Source: Phallusia mammillata
Lineage: Eukaryota > Chordata > Ascidiacea > Phlebobranchia > Ascidiidae
Assembly (NCBI GenBank): GCA_003260075.1
Contig: QLIY01000217.1
Location: 86,416-150,415 of the forward strand
Reading direction: 5' to 3'
Length of the DNA stretch: 64,000 nucleotides
The notes below the pieces were generated by a model. That model ran no database searches and had not been told where the DNA came from. It worked only from the letters and a program-made list of their open reading frames with translations. A program made the position numbers and the translations under genes. Positions 23,782 through 38,700 of this stretch are shown in pieces. Every line of letters begins with the position of its first letter. Position 1 is the first letter of the stretch.

Positions 23782-26700
23782 ATCCACGGTGGCTCTCACA
23801 GTTTCACGACTCACGTTAACATTCACAGCGCGTTGCATGTTGCTGTTGGTATCAGTGCACACCTGCATATAAAATTATGATATAAACCGGGGTTGCCACC
23901 ACCACCTGGTTAACCTATAAATGTTTTCTAAGCTCCATATTGAAGCAATTTCATTAAAAACCTAAGCTGAACACGGTCCGAACTCTTGATCCACGCTTAC
24001 AATTATTTGTAAGTCTGTAAATATTGTGTCATATCATCAAGGTAGACTTAGAACAGCAGCAGACAGTGGAGTTTTTTCGCGCTTTTCATCTGCACAGGTG
24101 ACACAATTAAAAATATGTGTAAGATTCTAAGTTTTGTACCTGGAATGTTACTTTATCGCCGATTTGGATAAAATCTCTTCGGTCACTGAGACTCAATGGG
24201 CTAAATGAGATGGTCTTAATGCTTGTTTGGTCTGAAACAAATGTAAAAAATGAACGGGTTAAAACTCAAACACACACACACAACAAAAAAACTCTCAGAT
24301 CACTGAAAATTTGTTTTTTTTGTGCGCAGTTTTTGAATATTGCAGCATGCGAAGCAAAGGTCATGAACTCACCTTTCTCGTTGGTTTCTTTGAACTCGAT
24401 TAACCCCTGGTAACTGTTTTGGCCCGGGTTTACGGATTTTAGCGGCTTTAGCACTTTGCCTGTAGAAACAAACCTTGTTAAAATGGAGCTGACGTGATGA
24501 CAAAAATGGACATGTCAGCAACCTAACTCACCTTTTACCACTTTTGTTTCGATAACTTCTTTCACTGGAATGTCGTCATCAGTCAGTTTGATAACGTGCA
24601 GAGCATAAGCTTTTTCCTCTGCACAAAAAATAAAATGGTATGACAATGTAAAGGGGGACAGTTCTAGTACAACGATCAAGAGAAGAAAAGGTATTTTTGA
24701 CATGCCACAAATTTTTTCAATTATCTGAGACAGTATCTTATAATTTGCAACAATAGTTTACCGTGCTATATTCTATATGCAAGTTTGCGAATACAAGGCA
24801 CTTTTTTGCAACACAGGCGAAACCGGTTATTCGGGGAAAAAACACTTAACTCAAATTGCAAACCCCATTAATGGGTTTCGTTTGTACAAAGTAACACGGT
24901 TTTCCGATAACAAGCTTATTAGAAAGGGTAAGATCCAATATCAACAACACAATCAACCATTTCAGCACCTCCGAAGATAAAGTGAATCTACTAACCTTTA
25001 ATGCCACAAACATAGGACACTGGTGTTGCTACTTTATATTGGTCGACAGGGGATTGCATCTCGCTATAATGGAAAAAGATTTCCGACGAATGGTCAATAG
25101 TTTCGATGAACCCGAAAGTCTCCTTCAAAGTGCTCACCCAGCCGAATAAGCGACCTTCGTCGGTACTGTTTTTGTTTTCAACCTTCTCTTCTTTCTAAAA
25201 TCGTAACCAATGTTTTCATTTTTACTCCTTGTTTGGCAATGGTTTCCTTTTTTAGGTACACATACCTCGTCTGGGATTGCATCAGAAACTTTTGGCATAT
25301 CCCCCTCTGTTTTGACATCAACACCGTTTTCTTGAATTTGCTCGGTTTCAACACTGGCTACGTCACTGTCGCTGGGGGCGTGGTCGGAGTGGGCGGGGCT
25401 GTCTGGGGCTCTTACAAAAAGTAACAAACATCGGATAAGTAACCTGTAGGTACCGCGTCCCGTGCAGCACGCCAACTAGTGCGTTGTTGCAACAAACACA
25501 TCTTTAATGTTACGGTGATCGCTGGTCTGCACGAACGTTTCGGGACTAATCCCAGTTATGAACTAGAAGGGTGGCTTAGCACATTTTGCCTATGCACATA
25601 CACTATGACCCATTTTGAAACGTTAATATATTCTCTACCCTTAATTTATAATGGGTCCTATAGCATCCACTGGGACCCATAATTGATGTTCATGTTTAGT
25701 GTTATTTGTATGTGCGCCAAACCCTATAAAAATCAGAGAAAACATGGCTTGGCTGTCCATGTTATGACTACTTTTACCAGTGTTGTGCTACAACGAACGA
25801 GGTCTTTCTGTTTTAACTTTTGGCACATAACGTCAGCCATCGCTATTATGTCGATTATATTTGATCACCACAAATTAGATGCTTGTAAGCTTTCGTGTTT
25901 GTGGCGCTTCATTAAAAATTCTGGTGAAAATTCCTTACCTGATAGTAACGGGTCGTGAGGCCGGTTTCCTCAACGGAACATTCTCCAATGCAAAGTGCGG
26001 TAGACTCACTAAAAGAACAAAGGGTTGTGAAATGAAAACCACTGCTACGAAAATAACATGCATGCTAAGCGTATATTCAAGATTGTACAGAAAAAAGGGT
26101 TAAGGCGACGTTACAATTATTTAACAATGTCAGCGAAGATCAACGTTAGGGATGGGCCAAGCCGAGCCATAATCTGAGTACTCGGTACGGAGCATCGCTG
26201 CTTTTGATGCTCGCTGCTAGACCGAGCAGTTGCACAAACTGACCCGAGGATTAAATTTGCATATTTATGCCCTGCTAACATACGTAACTAGTGTTCGAAA
26301 GGGCATCCAGGAACAAAAACGACTGTTTTTTAATGCGTTGGGGGTGGTGGAAAAACGTGTACCTATAGGGCCCATACTGCTTAATACGCCGCTGGTGAAA
26401 CTAGCGTAGAATGGGAATAGCTGTGACGTCACAATGCACCCAGCATTAACGTGAGATGCTCGGTGCTCATCCAAACAGAACATATGTAAGTTTGGCCAAT
26501 CAGTGATTACCACAGTCGTTGGTTGAAAAAAAAACCTCTGGACAAAAATAAAAAAAAGCTATTATTGTCACTTAAAGATCTAACCTTCAGTGTGCGTGGG
26601 GTAATTATTTTGGTCATTTGCATCTTGATCATTAACCACCATCGCCTCTTCGAAGAGAGGAGCAAGTTTGAGTCCAGAGGAGGAGAGAGAGCTGGAGAAA

Positions 26701-29700
26701 GTCCTCCTCTTTCCTCCCTGCTCCTCCGGTGCGCTGCGCCTTCCTATTAACCTTAGATCCACTGCGTTCTGTGCATTGGTGCGCTTCACTTCGCATATCT
26801 TGAACTCAACCTGTGTGAAAATATCACGTGCTTGAATGCTTTATAATTCGAACCTGCCTAAAAAAGTTAAATTAAAATATTTGCCTATAGTTGCTATGGC
26901 AACCTAAAATTTTTGGATGTCATCCTTTTGATGGATGTTTTTTAAGGTTTCTTTTTGATGAAAGAACAACATCAAACCAACTTTTACAAAATGTTACGGC
27001 CAAGCGAAATTTCGGCGCCTCATTAATGAAATAAACACATAGAATGTTCTATCTCTTAACTTGTGTAATTGGAATTCGTGTGAATGTTACAGTGATCTAG
27101 GCAAAATCGAACGCAACATTATATTTAAAAAAATGACTTCAATGCAGTGTAGTGTTAAACACAAAGTTGGTTTGTCATAAGTAACTGTGCTATATTGTTC
27201 TTTGACAAAGTTATTCTTTGTCTACCTTGTCTCCGATTTTGAGTGAAAGAGCGTCCATCCAATCTCGGAAATCTTTGGTGGCGAATGGAATACGAGCTAC
27301 TCCATCACTTGTTTCGTCGGTTGGGTTGTTATTGACAGAGTACACGATTATGCCAGGATTCGGTCCCAGGGCTGGACTAAACAGGCAGTCATTCGGACTG
27401 AAATGGAAAGGTTAGTTAGTAAAGTACAACGAATAAACATATTCCGAAAAAGAACAATAAAAATGTATAATTTTAAACATCAAAATTATAAAAAAGGTTA
27501 TCAAATGGAGCAAAGGTCCGTAATCTTTTAAGTAAGAAGGTCCGAATGTCAAAGAATCACTAAAAATAGTACTGTCGGAGCTACATGGTCAAAATGTTCC
27601 CCTAAAACAAATAAAGTTAAACCCTGTGACATGTAGGTATACCGCTACATATAAAATCGACATGATTTGAGTTTTAAAAGCTTTGAAAATTTAGTTGACC
27701 TTTTTGGTGGAGCGGTAGGTGAAGCCCCTGGAAGTGTTTCGACAATTCCGCAGTAGATTGCATCAGTGACAGTGTGAAAGATGACCGAACCCTTGGGAAG
27801 AAGTTTGATTCGGGTTGCGTGCATTCTGCTGACAAGGAAAAAAAGTTCAAGAATTTTGTTCAAGAGTTCAAATTTAAGCTAAAATTTGCTAAAATCGCAA
27901 AACAATCTATGGGTTTGATCAACGGCTTGTAACGTATTAATATAACTGGATAGGATTTTTTGTGTTTTTAACTACGGGAAACGGTTAAAACAAGTTCTTT
28001 TTAGTATTTCCATTAATTTAATGGCGTTGTTATATGGCTAGCACTTGGGCTGTAACTAAAATCTGCTGAACATCCAATATGCACTAGCAAAATGTTCAAG
28101 TCCAGTTTACGATACACATATCATCAAACTCTTTCTCTCCACGTATAACGGGTTTTGTGACACCAACATATCTTATCAAAACTGGCGATCCCCTACTACG
28201 AAGCCGACATTGGCAGCATACAAGGCAGACAACGGTGCTTGTGATTCGACTTTCAGTAGGGTCACCACAAAGCCTGTGGCAGAGCGCGAGTAATGGAAAG
28301 ACTCTTGTCGTGGGTTCGAATCCCACAATAGGCTAGATTTTTTTCGTCTTGCCATGTGGAAATTCTTGGGGGGCCGACTTGATTCGGTACAACGCCTGTA
28401 ATGGGCCTGGCCTACTATGATTAATATATGAGTGTGCTGTGATCGCTGCTCTGAATTATCTTAGCTCAACGATGGGTTTCATTTAAAAGAAAACTATCAC
28501 TCATTTACTATTACGTGATATATGTGTGACGTTAATAACCCATGCAAGAGAACAATTGCCGTTTTAAACCATCCCAAAAAGTGGAAACGTTTCCTGAAAT
28601 ACTATCCAGTCACAGTAAATGGACCAGGCTTAGGAGACCTTCGCTAACATCCGTCTCCGAGTGGTAAAGTGCCCTTACCTCTGCTTTTCAGCAACAGGGT
28701 CGAGCAGGACAGTGAATTCCACTTCATCAGACATACGAATGTGATGAGCTGGATCGAGCAGTTCACAGCAGTGGAAGAAAAGACGAGAATCTCTTTCAAC
28801 GCATTTAATGAAACCGAATCCTTCTTTCACTGCGGCAACAATTCCCTAAAAACGAGATTTGGTGAATTTTTCACGTTTTGGGGGTTAGTGGGTAAACCGG
28901 TGGGTCATTCGGAGTCAAACGTCAGGAGGATCAATTATGGATATATAAATATTTAACATGTGAGTAAATTTTAATACGTTTGAAGCACTCGTTCTTGACC
29001 AAACCCTTCAGGGAAGGGGACTAATAATTAAATAGAGGAACAAGTTAATGAAGTATGCCTGGCAACCATAATATATTCGGACAAGTTGAGTTCTAGATTT
29101 TATACAGATGGCCACGTACGGTGAGCGATTTAATATATCAAAGCACGATGGTACGTAAAACCTATTAATATTTTGGCTCGAAGCCCCCCCCCCTAATATA
29201 TTCGGACAAATTGAGTTCTAGATTTTATACTGATGGCCACGTACGGTGAGCGATTTAATATATCAAAGCACGATGAATGGTAGGTAAAACCTATTAATAT
29301 TTTGGCTCGAACTAGATAACTACTAGTTACTAGTGCTATGGAGTCAAAAGAAAGCATGTATACTAAAAATGCATACAAAATACACCAAATAATAAACAGA
29401 TATAAAAACTAAACCATCTTATGTTTCGTGGGAGCGCCCACAGCTGTTTTACTGGTTTAGTTTTAAAAAAATACTGTACATTTATTATTAGCGTTAAAAA
29501 CTTCTACTTGTTTTGCGATATCTAGGGCACCTGTCTTTAAGTAAACCACTTTTAGCAATTTAAAATATTTCGGTATTTCGATCCTGGCCTATTATAATTG
29601 AACCACGCAAAAATCGCACAATTTCATTTGAACTTGTTTTAGGTCATATCATGACTATAGCAAAATAAAGCGTTGTTACATGACTACGCATAAGATAATT

Positions 29701-32700
29701 AATTCGTCGTTACGTGCCGCTGCCCAGTATGGACAAAGGGACATTGATATAGTTAGTAGAATTAATGATGTTGGATTGCTGATTAAAAGCGCCAGTGGTA
29801 TGACAGGTTATCCAGTTGCGTAAAATAATTGAAAGAAGTAGCAAGCTCCGATCTTCCTTTTTGGCATAAAGTCAAACTTTAATCCAGTTAGTGTAAAACA
29901 ACGTTGACAGTTTTTTGAAGGGGTCGCAAGTACATTGGGTTGCCAAAACGGACCGCCAGATAAAAAAAAGGTTAAATATCACTGATCTAAGGTATGACAG
30001 TAGCAACACCATATTTACACCCAATATATACGTGAATACGCAATCATATTTGATATTTATAGATTTTTACAAACACAAAACCATTATTAGGTTTGCAGTG
30101 ATCAGGGCGGCTGTATATTTAGCGCGTGTCCATTTATAAATTTATACCTGTTCACGTTTTTCGTTGCTGCTGTTCAATGTTTCATCCAACAATAATGTGA
30201 CGCCTGCTGCCCTCTGCTGGCCGTTTCTCTTGTCTGTTATTGTCAGAAACGACACCTGAAAAAACCTTTTGCATTAAAAAATATCTCATTTGTTAAATTT
30301 TACTGGTTTTATTAGTAAACCATTATAAACAAGTGCATATGCATCAACTAAATTCTATTTTAAAGAAAAAGGATCAGCATAAACAGAAAATTGCAGAAAA
30401 ATAGAAAAGAAAAAGTCAAGAATCAGTTTGTTGAAGTTAAATTAATTGTCTTGTATACAACCCGACCCAACCGATAATATTTTCTGGTGTGATTAGAGTC
30501 AAGTCGAGTTAATTAGGATTTACCCCCCCCCCAAAGGATCAGCATAAACAGAAAATTGCAGAAAAATAGAAAAGAAAAAGACAAGAATCAGTTTGTTGAA
30601 GTTAAATTAATTGTCTTGTATATAACCCGACCCAACCGATAATATTTTCTGGTGTGATATTAGAGTCAAGTCGAGTTAATTAGGATTTGAAGTGTCAAGT
30701 CGCTTTAACAAAATTTGTTAACTATTCGCTGCTACCTTTTTCGGTCTCGGACTATTTTTTGACAACAAAAAAACAAAAACTAAATAAAGTTGCATATTTT
30801 TAGTATTTTGTATGGGGGTCATACCAACTGGACGTACAAAGAGCTAAAATTGAACGAAGTCCAAATTAAATAAGTGGACATACAAAATATTTACTCTGTA
30901 CAAACTATCTGGCAGTTTTGTTTTCAATAAGGCCAAGAGGCTTTTGGGGAGCCACGACCCACGAGTGAAGGCGTTTGACATAGTTGCACCAATCTTTAGA
31001 CAACAGCACAAAACACGTCCGAAATCGAACAACTTGGCGTTCCCGCCTAAATAAGACATCGTGCTCCGCAATATCATATATATAGCCTTTGACTTTTAAG
31101 TTTCACAAGTTTACCAACTTTTGATTATGAACTGTAAAAGGTTGAGAGCCACAGGTCGAGTGTTTCTCGTATTCTTTACCTTGTCGCCTTGCCTCAACGT
31201 GTGAAGACAATTTGCAGCTCTGTCCTTCTCTCCGAATCGAATCCTGCAAGTTTCGCCTTGTGGATTGACGTAGCACAGCACGCCCGCTAGTGACAGAGAT
31301 GGTTGTTGCGGAGGAGAACCATTAATAGAAATCACTGCAGACTCCTTTTGATTTGGCGATGTGGCGTCACCTCCAGCAATGGTAGTCTGGAATTGCAGGT
31401 TTGTGTGGTTATGTATTGCACATTTAACGTACGGGAATAGATTTGTGTTGCACCAAAAATCTAATCAAACCAAAAAGGTGCTTTTAAATTAAAGCGTTAC
31501 AACAATTTGACAACCTAGATCGCCTATTTTACGTGCCACTTTGTTTTCATTTATGATACGTTTTCATTGTTATAATTTGCAAAACACCTGTGGAGATAAT
31601 TGTTTTTGTGATAAAGTATTTACAGTTGCCAGATTTGTAGAAAAGTAACTTTATTCTAAAATTTGAAACGGGACACATTTGTTAGCTTAGGTGTCCATGT
31701 CGAGCGAGCAGGCAGGGACATAGAATGGCACAAAAGACCCGCAGGCCGCTTGTATTTACGAAACGCACCATAGGAATGCTATCCAAAAACAAAGCAATTG
31801 TTAACCTGGTCGAAAAAGAAAATTCAATCAATTAAAAAGCGTGCAAATGCCTTTAAACAAGCAAGAAAAGAGACAATACCTCGTTAACGACTTTGTTAGG
31901 CGCCTTCGCTGGCAGTGGCTTTTCAATAGTTCCCACAAATAGTTCGTTTGATATTTGCTCAAGTTGCACTGAACCCAACGGCAGAAGTCGTATGTCCGTG
32001 GCCACATCCTTGTTCTGTCACAAAGGGTTAGTGTTGAATTCTTGACGTCGTGCAGTTAAGGGGCGTAAAGGGGGAGGGGCAAGAAACAAAATGCCGATTG
32101 TCTAGATGTGACCCTGTTTACATGCCTAATTAAGAACTTTACTTGTTGTACGTGCGACTGTTGTAAAAGATGACGTTGCTCAACGCATAGGACATTGATG
32201 AATGATGATGTCACATGTGACGTATATTTTTGAATAACCTATGACGCTGCTTAAAGAGTCCTGACGTTCTTGACGTAATGTCAAACAGCCCTAAAACGCC
32301 TTGTTTAATACCAATTGTCTATTGTGTTCGTTGTCTCGGGCTTTCCTGAGGCTTCAATGTAGAGGGCTGTCAATCAAACTTTCGAGCCTAAACAGGATTT
32401 TTAAAAAGATTCGGGTTCGGGCCAGGTTTCGAGCTTGTACTTTCGGTTCGGGCTTCAATTAGAAGCCCGTTACAACTCTGGTACAACCCGGGCCAATTAA
32501 ATATAGGTTGTGTCAATGATTTATATAAGGTGTTGCCAGTTAAAATACTTCAATACTGTGCTAGCTAGCGATTCCGATTTTTTGCTGTATTTTAGCCGAT
32601 CAAAGCGTACAGTGTTTTTGTTATTCTTCTAGCTACCCAGCAATGTAGCTAGAATCAGTTGCGAGCTTTACAATGTAAGCTTGTACGCGACAATGTAAAA

Positions 32701-35700
32701 TCAACTTTTGTTATGTAAAGGTTGGGCGGTCTAATTTTGGTAATTGCATTTGGGCCAAGGTTGCACAACCCTAATTTAGAGTACAGATCTATGGACAGTG
32801 GGTACATAATGTGAAGTCACCACTACCCCCCCCCCCCGATTTTTTGCTGTATTTTAGCCGATCAAAGCGTACAGTGTTTTTGTCATTCTTCTAGCTACCC
32901 AGCAATGTAGCTAGAATCAGTTGCAAGCTTTACAATGTAAGCTTGTAGAGTACGCGACAATGTAAAATCAACTTTTGTTATGTAAAGGTGGGGCTGTCTA
33001 ATTTGTTAATTGCATTTGGGCCAATGTTGCACAACCCTAATTTAGAGTACAAATCTATGGCCAGTGGGTACATAATGTGAAGTCACCACTAACACTATAT
33101 GTGGTTAACACAAAAACCTCAGTATGGAACGCACAAATTAAATATCCACGCCCTATTAGATACACGGTAGCTTGCGTTGAAAAGAATTTTATTCACAGGT
33201 GACGTTTAAAAGATCATGAGATTCTCTCCACTTTGAGATATATTTCTCAATACTTGCTACTTACATTTCGTTCTTGTACACTGAATTCCACGTGATCGCC
33301 TACGTGAAGATCTGGGACATTTGATGAAACTTCGCTGTAGTGAAAAAATATCTGCAACAAAAAGGGTTTTTAGGTAGGTCCGTTGATTTTCACTAAGGCT
33401 TTAGTTAATCTAATCCAACTGGGTACCCGTTTAAACTCAGCTGTTTAAGGGTGAAATTCATATTATAGCTTCCCTGCCCTAATCCTCTTACTACAAGCAA
33501 ACAAAACGCAACACATCTGTCCTACTTTACAAAATTACCGCATCTGGGGACATATTAAAAAAAGTATCAATCACGCGAAAATTTTGCATTTGAAAAACAC
33601 TACGGTTGCCAGTTAGCACATTTTGCAAGTGGTTGGTACCAATGACCGTTTCGAAATCTGGCACTTTCGTAACCGTTTGCCCCCCCCCCTGGGGACATAT
33701 TAAAAAAAGTATCAATCACGCGAAAATTTTACATTTGAAAAACACTACGGTTACCAGTTAGCACATTTTGTAAGCGGTTCGTACCAATGACCCTTTAGAA
33801 ACCTGGCACTTTCGTAACCGTTTACAGCTAAAGTTTTAAGGTATTTCTGTTTGTGTATAATTGCAAAAGTTCAGTTTTTCGCGGCACGCCTTACGGAGCT
33901 AAAACAGAAAAATTATTTCAAAGAAAGTAACTTGCAACTTAATTTTGATAACTGACAAGTTAAAATGCGTTAGATATAAAATAAAAGTTAAAACAAGGTT
34001 GTCTTGGAAAGCTGTACTCCTTTTGCAGCATACTTGCAAATATCTCGCCAAAAGCATTTTGACCACTATTGCTTTAAATCAGTGGTTCCCAGCTGCGTGA
34101 GAAGAAATTTAAAAATTTGGGGGGAGGAATTTAATTTAACTTTTACATGTGGACCCCCCCCCCAGTAACTTGCAACTTAATTTTGATAACTGACAAGTTA
34201 AAATGCGTTAGGTATAAAATAAAAGTTAAAACAAGGTTGTCATGGAAAGCTGTACTCTTTTTGCAGCATACTTGCAAATATCTCGCCATCCCCCCCCCCA
34301 TGAATGAAAGGTCTCTGTTATACAAATGAGGGGATACCCTATAGCACGGTCCGGCAACCTTTTTCAGCGATGCGTGCCGATTTACTTGTTATTTCCATGT
34401 GGTACTGAGTAAATTCCCCCCCCCCGTAGTAGAATAACAATAAATAACACCATCTTGTTTACACTTGTATTTATTAAATGGGCATTTATTCTAAAAATAA
34501 CAACGCTTGCCACAAAGCTACTGCTAGTAGCAGCCAGCGCTGTTGCACTGCTTGTTCACAGTGGTAAATATGGTGCTTGGAAAAAAACCAGGCAAGGTGT
34601 TTGGCGGGCCGGATGAAANAGCATTTTGACCACTATTGCTTTAAATCAGTGGTTCCCAGCTGCGTGAGAAGAAATTAAAAAATTTGAGGGGAGGAATTTA
34701 ATTTAACTTTTACATGTGGTTTGTAAGTTCTGAGAATATGATTTGTGAAGTTGATAAAAGACCCAAAGTCAAATGATCTTTGTTTGTTTAAGCATCTACT
34801 ATGTAACATAATAGGGAGAAATAGAAATGTTATGAATTGTTACGGAAGGAATTCATCGAAAAAGGTTGGGAACCACTGCTCTTTATGGCCGACTTTATAC
34901 GACCGATAGAGGAAAAGCTATTGTTTATTTGTTTTGTCGACATGTAAGACTGACAAACAGTACCCGTATACTTATAACTAGTATGTCCAAAAATTACAGT
35001 TTAACTAAAAACCGTTTAAATCAATTTCTTTATCTTCCGACACTTGGTAAAAATGACTTTTTGAAACGTAGGCGAATTTTGTGGCAATAGTAACACAATA
35101 TTTTGGCCTTTCCTATCCCTTCTTTAGCCTGGAGCTTAACCAACGTTGCGTCACAACTAAGATATACACGCGGTGTACAGGAATATTTCTTCAGTCTTGA
35201 GACAGATAATGCCAACGGGCAAATCACTATTGTTTGAGTTGTGTGATATTATGATAGTAAACCTTGTAATGAACTTTGGGATTTTTTTGATGGGAAGTTC
35301 CAAAATATATGAATGAAAGGTCTCTGTTATACAAATGAGGGGATACCCTATAGCACCGTCCGGCAACCTTTTTAAGCGACGCGTGCCAATTTACTTGTTA
35401 TTTCCACGTGGTACTGAGTAAATGACTTCGCGTGCCAACTTTTTTGCTCATAAAGTTGCTGGTTTAAATCCAGTCTCGTACTAAACCATTGTTTACAACC
35501 AATCCAATTTAATCAGATGAACTGATTACAACGCCAGCGATGTAGGGGCGATGCAGTATCAGACCCTGATATATATGCAAAAATGTCAACAGTTCGGGTC
35601 TCCTGAAAACGTGTGGCATCATTATATCATGATTCGACAAAAATGCCGGACGTTTGTTTTGTGCAATCAACCGACCCCTGTATTTACAAACACTTGAATT

Positions 35701-38700
35701 ATTTTGGGCGCTAACGGGACTCGATTTAAAAGAAAACTAATTCGTCCTATATATAAACGGACGTTAACTATCCATCACAAGAGCTTGGTAACGGTTTGTT
35801 ATGAAGACAAAGTAAATATGCCTTTCTTTACGTTTAAACGTTGTACATTTGTCGATAATAGTACGTAAGATTGCGACCAGGTCAAGATGAAATTAAATCG
35901 CAAAAATATCACATCAAATATCATTTATTACAATTCGTCAATATGGGCTATTGAAAGTTTACCACACCCTAAAGTAATAGTGGTGGAATGACGCGACCGC
36001 CATTGAGCACCAATGAATATGAAGTGAGCCTGTTTTCCGATAAATACAAGTTTACGTCTGCCAAATTGTACAAATCAAAGCGACCAAACATGCCTATCCG
36101 GCCGTTCAAGCAGAATTTCAGGAGAAGAGAACTAAAATGGATCAGCTTTATTGCAAAAACACGCATTAGGNCAACATGATTTTGAGTTGGTTTTGTACTT
36201 TTTTTAGCTAAACTCATTAAAAGGCAGAACTTAAAGGCAGAAGCAAATGAATGTTTTGCGATTTTTGTTCACATGGTAATAGTGGTTCTATAATCCAGAC
36301 TTTAAAACGCAACATTTAAATTTATATCCCAGATTCAAGAAACATTATGGCATGTATTGTTTGGCAAAACAGGTTTTGACCATTGTTGTCCGTTTAAGCA
36401 GCTTTTTAGCCGCTCACCCCTAAGTTGCTTTAAAACACAAACCCTGCAAATTTACTCTATCGCTTTTTTACCCTAAAGCATTCCAAATTACCCTCTTTTC
36501 GATCCCAATGCCGAATAAGGACAGTAATTTCCAATTATGACATCACAATCTATTGTCAGTGACGTCACAGCCCACTTACCTCTTTAACTACGTCGGCGCG
36601 TTCGATGAAACCGAACGAATCCTTCATGGCAGTGACGATCCCAGTGAAGCGCTTTGGTGGAGCTCGTTCCACAAGAGTGATTTTGCGCGCCCGCATCACA
36701 CTCGTCCTATGACGACACAAAAGGTTTATGTCGTCACGCTTAAGTGAACCCCTGTTCTGCTTGAATGCACGGAGGGTTTGGTACCTCGGTGAGGCAATAT
36801 CGATCGAGTTTGTGACTATTTTTAACATTAACAAAATACAATATTATTTTGCAAAAATATCAAATGCGGAAAATATCGCTGGTTTGTACAAATGGCCGTT
36901 ATAAAAACATATATTTTTTTCATATAATTAGGGTTGCCATCGACATGGGTGCCAAAATAAGAATTTTTCATACGAAACGAAACAAATGATTTTAAACAAA
37001 TCTTTGAATTTATATATAAGAGCCCCCCCCCCATAAAAACATATATTTTTTTCATATAATTAGGGTTGCCATCGACATGGATGCCAAAATAAGAATTTTT
37101 CATACGAAACGAAACAAATGATTTCAAACAAATCTTTGAATTTATATATAAGATCCATGACATATCATATGCCATATATTTTGCTTCATGTATCTCATGA
37201 CAGCTACCAAAATGTCTTTCAAAGTATCAAATTCAGAACATGTCGAAAGCTATAGCACAAATGGGCTCTAACTTTTTTGTAGTTTGGGTTCAACTACAAA
37301 TAACACACTTGTTGTATATATATTACATCAAAGTTACCTTTTTTCAGTAGCAATATTGAAGGAGACTTTATCTCCTGGCTGAAGAATAAGATTTGGGTTG
37401 GTGAGGTCATTTGCTGAATAATGTAAGAAGAAATATTCCTGCAACAAAAAATACGTTATGTATAAAACATTTGCTTGGAAAATAAAAACAAACAAACAAG
37501 ACTTCTAGACTTCATCATGGTCTATAATTTTAACCAGTATAAATGACATAGACCCTAAACAGTCAAGACGGACCAAAAATATTAATACACCATTACAATA
37601 GTAAGTATTTTAAAACCGTAAAATGTATTTCAAAGTAACGATAGATTATTTGTAGCAGTAACATCTTTAACAGTTCAACAGATCTGCTTAGAATGCACCT
37701 TAATGCTTGAGTGGTAATGACTTGAACGTTTGCTATGCTTAACTTGACAACAATACCCGTAATATCAGAGTTTTTTTTAAATCAACAGGTTTTTTTAAAT
37801 GCTCTGATTAACAGACACTGTGGTAGTCAAATTTAGGAAAATTATTTTAAAACAGGGCTCCTGCCAAACATCTAATGTCTAAGACATTTTTAATGCCAAC
37901 GAACATTAATTTTATTCGTAAATTTACAAACAATGTTACAAAACAAAATCAATAAGTCCCAAATAGGTTTTTTAAAGTCAGATATAGGGAGCACTGTAAT
38001 GTATTTAAAAGTATTGTGTTTATATTTCCACAAGCAGCTTAATTCGTTTTAGATAACTTAAAAAATGTACAATTAAACTGAACACAGAGAAAGATGAATT
38101 CAAAAGTTTATCTATGCATGTTCCAATAAGTACTCATATGTGTTGATTTGTCTTTACTTACCCCCATTCTTTCATATGACAGACTTCCGAGTTTTCGTGA
38201 GACAATTGGCTCGCCCTTCTCGCTTGGTTTGTACCCATGTCCGGCCACAACAGTGGTTCCACCTGGGACGACATTGAAAGAAGCCTGTCCTGGAACCAGG
38301 GACAAAGGAGGAGCAGGGTTTGTAACTTCTCCCAGAATCCGTTCCTCACTTAATACTTCGAAAACGACTGTTCCTTTTTGAAGTTGCACCACTTGGACAG
38401 CAACTGGTTTTCCGGTGCGTGTATCCATTGATACCTCAAACTCAACTTCATCTGAAAAAATATTGTGTTAAATAGGTTAGAATTTAAAAGACAACAGACA
38501 TGTACTATGGTTCACAGTTAGCAATCCACAAAAAACAATATGGAAGAATTGTTGCAGAATTTTTGGGGGGATTTATTAAAGAATGCAACCCTAAAGAGAA
38601 CTACAGTAAACCTTGGTTAAATCGGATTCAGTTATTCCTTTAAACCCCCCCCCCTATAGCACAAATGGGCTCTAACTTTTTTGTAGTTTGGGTTCAACTA

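Noticed and set aside
23584..23868. Minus-strand frame with a run of 14 glycines
   Set aside because: The poly-Gly comes from the C41 run inside a CSDE1 exon and is not a real protein segment.
28270..28335. Functional tRNA gene
   Set aside because: The T arm and acceptor-like stem are good, but the anticodon arm has a 4-bp stem with a 9-base loop, and the D arm is missing. The tail is repeated at 35.5 kb, so a SINE is preferred.
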